Below the pieces are notes generated by a model. It was not told the DNA's origin. It ran no database searches and saw only the letters and a list, made by a program, of their open reading frames with translations. A stretch of DNA of 44,345 nt from Streptomyces durocortorensis (GTDB lineage: Bacteria > Actinomycetota > Actinomycetes > Streptomycetales > Streptomycetaceae): assembly GCF_016901035.1 (NCBI RefSeq), contig NZ_JAFEUF010000001.1:1-44345 (forward strand), in the 5' to 3' direction. The translations under genes and the position numbers were made by a program. This document shows, piece after piece, positions 41,987 through 44,345 of this stretch (its first letter is position 1; the number at the start of each line of letters is the position of its first letter).

Positions 41987-44230
41987 ATGCCAAAGAAGCG
42001 CTCGGGCGGGGGTCTCACCACGACCCAGCAGGCCGCCAAGTTCCTCGGTGTCGCCGCGCTCTCCGGAGCTGTCCTGGCAGGCATCGCGCTGCCCGCAGCC
42101 GGAGCGCTGGGGCTAGCCGCCAAGGGGACGGTCGAAGGATTCGACGAGATCCCCTCCAACCTCAAGACTCCACCGCTCAGTCAGCGGACCACGATCCAGG
42201 ACCGCGACGGCGGCACCATCGCCACGGTGTATTCGCGCGACCGCACGGTCGTCCCGCTCAAGGACATCTCGCCGTACATGCAGGACGCGATCATCGCGAT
42301 CGAGGACTCCCGCTTCTACGAGCACGGCGCGGTCGACCTCAAGGGCATCCTCCGCGCGATGAACCGCAACGTACAGGCGGGCGGGGCCGCGCAGGGCGCG
42401 TCGACCCTCACCCAGCAGTACGTGAAGAACGTCTTCGTCGAGGAGGCGGGCGACGACCCGGAGAAGGTCGCCGAGGCCACGCAGCAGACACTCGGCCGCA
42501 AGGTCCGCGAGCTGAAGTACGCGATCCAGGTCGAGGAAGAGCTCGGCAAGAAGAAGATCCTGGAGAACTACCTCAACATCACGTTCTTCGGGCAGCAGGC
42601 TTACGGCATCGAGGCCGCGTCCCAGCGCTACTTCTCCAAGCGCGCCAAGGACCTCAAGGTGGAGGAGGCCGCGCTGCTCGCCGGCATCGTCCAGTCGCCG
42701 AGCCGCTACGACCCGGTCAACGACACGGAAGAAGCGACCAAGCGCCGCAACACCGTGCTGGCGCGGATGGCGGCGGTCAAGAGCATCACGCGGGCCGAGG
42801 CCGACAAGGCCATGGAGACGCCCATCAAGCTGAAGGTGTCCCGGCCGAAGAACGGCTGCATCACCGCCGTCAGCGGCTCCGGCTTCTTCTGCGACTACGT
42901 CCGCAAGACGATCCTCACCGACCCCGCCTTCGGCAAGACCGACGAGGACCGTGCCAAGCTCTGGAACCTCGGCGGTCTGACCATCCGGACCACCCTGGAC
43001 CCGCGCGCCCAGAAGGCGGCCAACGAGGCCGCCACCGCGAAGGTCAACAAGGACGACAAGTTCGCGGCGTCCGTGGTGCAGGTCCAGCCGGGCAGCGGCA
43101 AGATCCTCTCCATGGGCCAGTCCCGCCCGTACGGCCTCGACCAGAAGCAGAACGAGACCGTGCTGAACCTCTCCGTCAGCAACAAGATGGGCGGCAGCAC
43201 CTACGGCTTCCAGGTCGGCTCCACGTTCAAGCCGTTCACCGCGGCCGCGGCGCTGGAGAAGGGCATCAGCCCGGCGACGTCGTTCTCGACGGACTGGAAA
43301 ATGACGCTGAAGGAGCGGGACTTCCGGAACTGCTCCGGCTCCCCGGCAGGTCTCGCCGACTGGACCCTGCAGAACGAGCTGGAGTCCGAGAAGGGCACCT
43401 GGGACATGACGAGCGCGCTCGGCAAGTCCATCAACACCTACTTCGCGCTGCTGGAGCAGAAGGCAGGACTCTGCGAGACCGTCGAGCTGGCAAAGAAGGT
43501 CGGCTACGAACGCGGTGACGGCAAGAAGATCGGGGAGTACCCCTCGATCACCCTCGGCGGCGAGGTGAGCACGCCGCTCTCCATGGCCGGCGCGTACGCC
43601 GCGTTCGCCAACCGGGGCACGTACTGCACGCCGATCGCCATCGAGTCCATCAAGGACCCGCAGGGCAAGCAGCTCCCCGTGCCGAAGTCGTCCTGCTCGC
43701 GGGCGATGAGCGAGAAGACCGCGGACACGATCAACCAGATGCTCAAGGGCGTCGTGGAGGACGGCACCGGTACGCAGGCCGGACTCAGCGACCGGGACAA
43801 CGCCGGCAAGACCGGTACGACCAACGACCGCAAGGACGCCTGGTTCGTCGGGTACACGCCGAACCTCTCCACCGCGGTGTGGGTCGGTGACGACATCGGC
43901 GAGAAGAGCTCGATGTTCAACGTCACCATCGGCGGCCAGTATTACGACAAGGTCTGCGGCGGCTGCCTCCCCGGCCCGATCTGGCGCATCGCGATGACCG
44001 GAGCGCTGGACGCGTCCGAGACTCCCGGGTTCAACCCCGTCTCCGTGCCTCGCGGCAAGGAGAAGGAGGACAAGGAGAAGGGCGACCGCGACCGGGGCCG
44101 TGACCGCGACCGCGGTGACGAGGACGCCAAGCCCGGCGACGACGGCAACCGGTTCCCCGGCATCGAGCTCCCGGAGGGCGTGATCGGCGGACCGGGCGGC
44201 GGCCGGGGCGGCGGCAACGAAGGCCCCTGA
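41987..44230 (+). CDS. Bifunctional class A penicillin-binding protein
   Basis: 747 residues. A short basic cytoplasmic start and one TM anchor (20-45) lead into the GT51 glycosyltransferase: IAIEDSRFYEHGAVD (catalytic Glu 106), GASTLTQQYVKN and ILENYLNITFFG. The transpeptidase has the three penicillin-binding motifs: STFK (S412, K415), SIN (S481-N483) and KTGTT (608-612). It polymerises and crosslinks peptidoglycan. No PASTA domain; the last ~60 residues are a Lys/Glu/Asp/Arg then Gly-rich tail. ATG 41987 precedes the basic start MPKKRS. It sits beside wblA, as ponA2 sits beside whiB4 in mycobacteria. Confidence 0.95.
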   Translation: MPKKRSGGGLTTTQQAAKFLGVAALSGAVLAGIALPAAGALGLAAKGTVEGFDEIPSNLKTPPLSQRTTIQDRDGGTIATVYSRDRTVVPLKDISPYMQDAIIAIEDSRFYEHGAVDLKGILRAMNRNVQAGGAAQGASTLTQQYVKNVFVEEAGDDPEKVAEATQQTLGRKVRELKYAIQVEEELGKKKILENYLNITFFGQQAYGIEAASQRYFSKRAKDLKVEEAALLAGIVQSPSRYDPVNDTEEATKRRNTVLARMAAVKSITRAEADKAMETPIKLKVSRPKNGCITAVSGSGFFCDYVRKTILTDPAFGKTDEDRAKLWNLGGLTIRTTLDPRAQKAANEAATAKVNKDDKFAASVVQVQPGSGKILSMGQSRPYGLDQKQNETVLNLSVSNKMGGSTYGFQVGSTFKPFTAAAALEKGISPATSFSTDWKMTLKERDFRNCSGSPAGLADWTLQNELESEKGTWDMTSALGKSINTYFALLEQKAGLCETVELAKKVGYERGDGKKIGEYPSITLGGEVSTPLSMAGAYAAFANRGTYCTPIAIESIKDPQGKQLPVPKSSCSRAMSEKTADTINQMLKGVVEDGTGTQAGLSDRDNAGKTGTTNDRKDAWFVGYTPNLSTAVWVGDDIGEKSSMFNVTIGGQYYDKVCGGCLPGPIWRIAMTGALDASETPGFNPVSVPRGKEKEDKEKGDRDRGRDRDRGDEDAKPGDDGNRFPGIELPEGVIGGPGGGRGGGNEGP

Positions 44231-44345
44231 CCCCCACGGTCGGTGAGAACGTGAGAAGGGTGGGGGGGGCGCGCCGGGGGGGGGGGCGGGCGCGGCGCCC
44301 CCGGGTTTGTGGTGGTTAGAAGAGGCGCGGGGCGGGCCGCCGCGG
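44231..44345. other. Low-quality, homopolymer-rich contig end
   Basis: Runs of 8 to 11 G with few A or T follow the PBP stop. This looks like sequencing or assembly error rather than biology. Confidence 0.6.

Overview
The window is high-GC actinobacterial DNA, almost certainly from Streptomyces. The gene content and order (ssd, 6C RNA, HAD hydrolase, Fic-like, acsA, holin-like, epoxide-hydrolase-like, marP, CoA-nudix, nth, crp, MBL hydrolase, nudix, RidA-like, DUF4177, two ArsA-like ATPases, wblA, class A PBP) match, from memory, the Streptomyces crp-wblA neighbourhood and the Mycobacterium tuberculosis Rv3659c-Rv3682 block. Both recalled comparisons need a database check.

Positions 1-617 and 18397-20255 hold a Tad/Flp-pilus-type locus (ssd, tadA, tadB) on the minus strand. 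Its tadA ATPase gene is cut in two by an integrated island of about 17.8 kb (618-18401). One end of the island carries a tightly overlapping four-gene operon: three different large tyrosine-recombinase-type proteins and a small HTH/coiled-coil protein. This is the signature of GInt islands (ginABCD) and resembles Tn554-type transposition modules. Both ends carry paired copies of an 8-bp word in inverted orientation and the outermost sequence GTTAG/CTAAC. The first stop codon of the broken tadA comes from the island end itself.

The cargo looks like defence and regulatory DNA. (i) A single-chain XPD/DinG-like helicase with a C-terminal PD-(D/E)xK-type nuclease faces, convergently, a 1098-residue protein that joins a type I modification (HsdM) core, a specificity-like domain and a C-terminal HEPN-like Rx5H domain. 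I see no standard HsdR or separate HsdS. This is the best candidate for an undescribed system in the window. (ii) A Cys-rich small protein and a divergent XRE regulator have three operator-like repeats between them. (iii) A UvrD-like SF1 helicase. (iv) An XRE-ImmA/IrrE metalloprotease gene sits downstream of an unknown partner gene that starts with TTG and has direct repeats in its promoter region.

From 20256 onward the sequence is a core chromosomal block. A 6C-type small RNA lies between ssd and a HAD hydrolase, close to a perfect Streptomyces-type DnaA box. Then come a degenerate Fic protein, a CooC/ParA-like ATPase, a lipoprotein polysaccharide deacetylase, acetyl-CoA synthetase, NhaA, a holin-like membrane protein translationally coupled to an alpha/beta hydrolase, the MarP-type membrane protease, CoA pyrophosphatase, endonuclease III, Crp with a putative self-binding site, an MBL hydrolase/nudix pair, a RidA-like/DUF4177 pair, two overlapping ArsA/GET3-like ATPases, the Fe-S regulator WblA, and a bifunctional penicillin-binding protein. 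The last ~115 bases are homopolymer-rich and look like unreliable contig-end sequence.

No tRNA, rRNA or CRISPR array was recognised.
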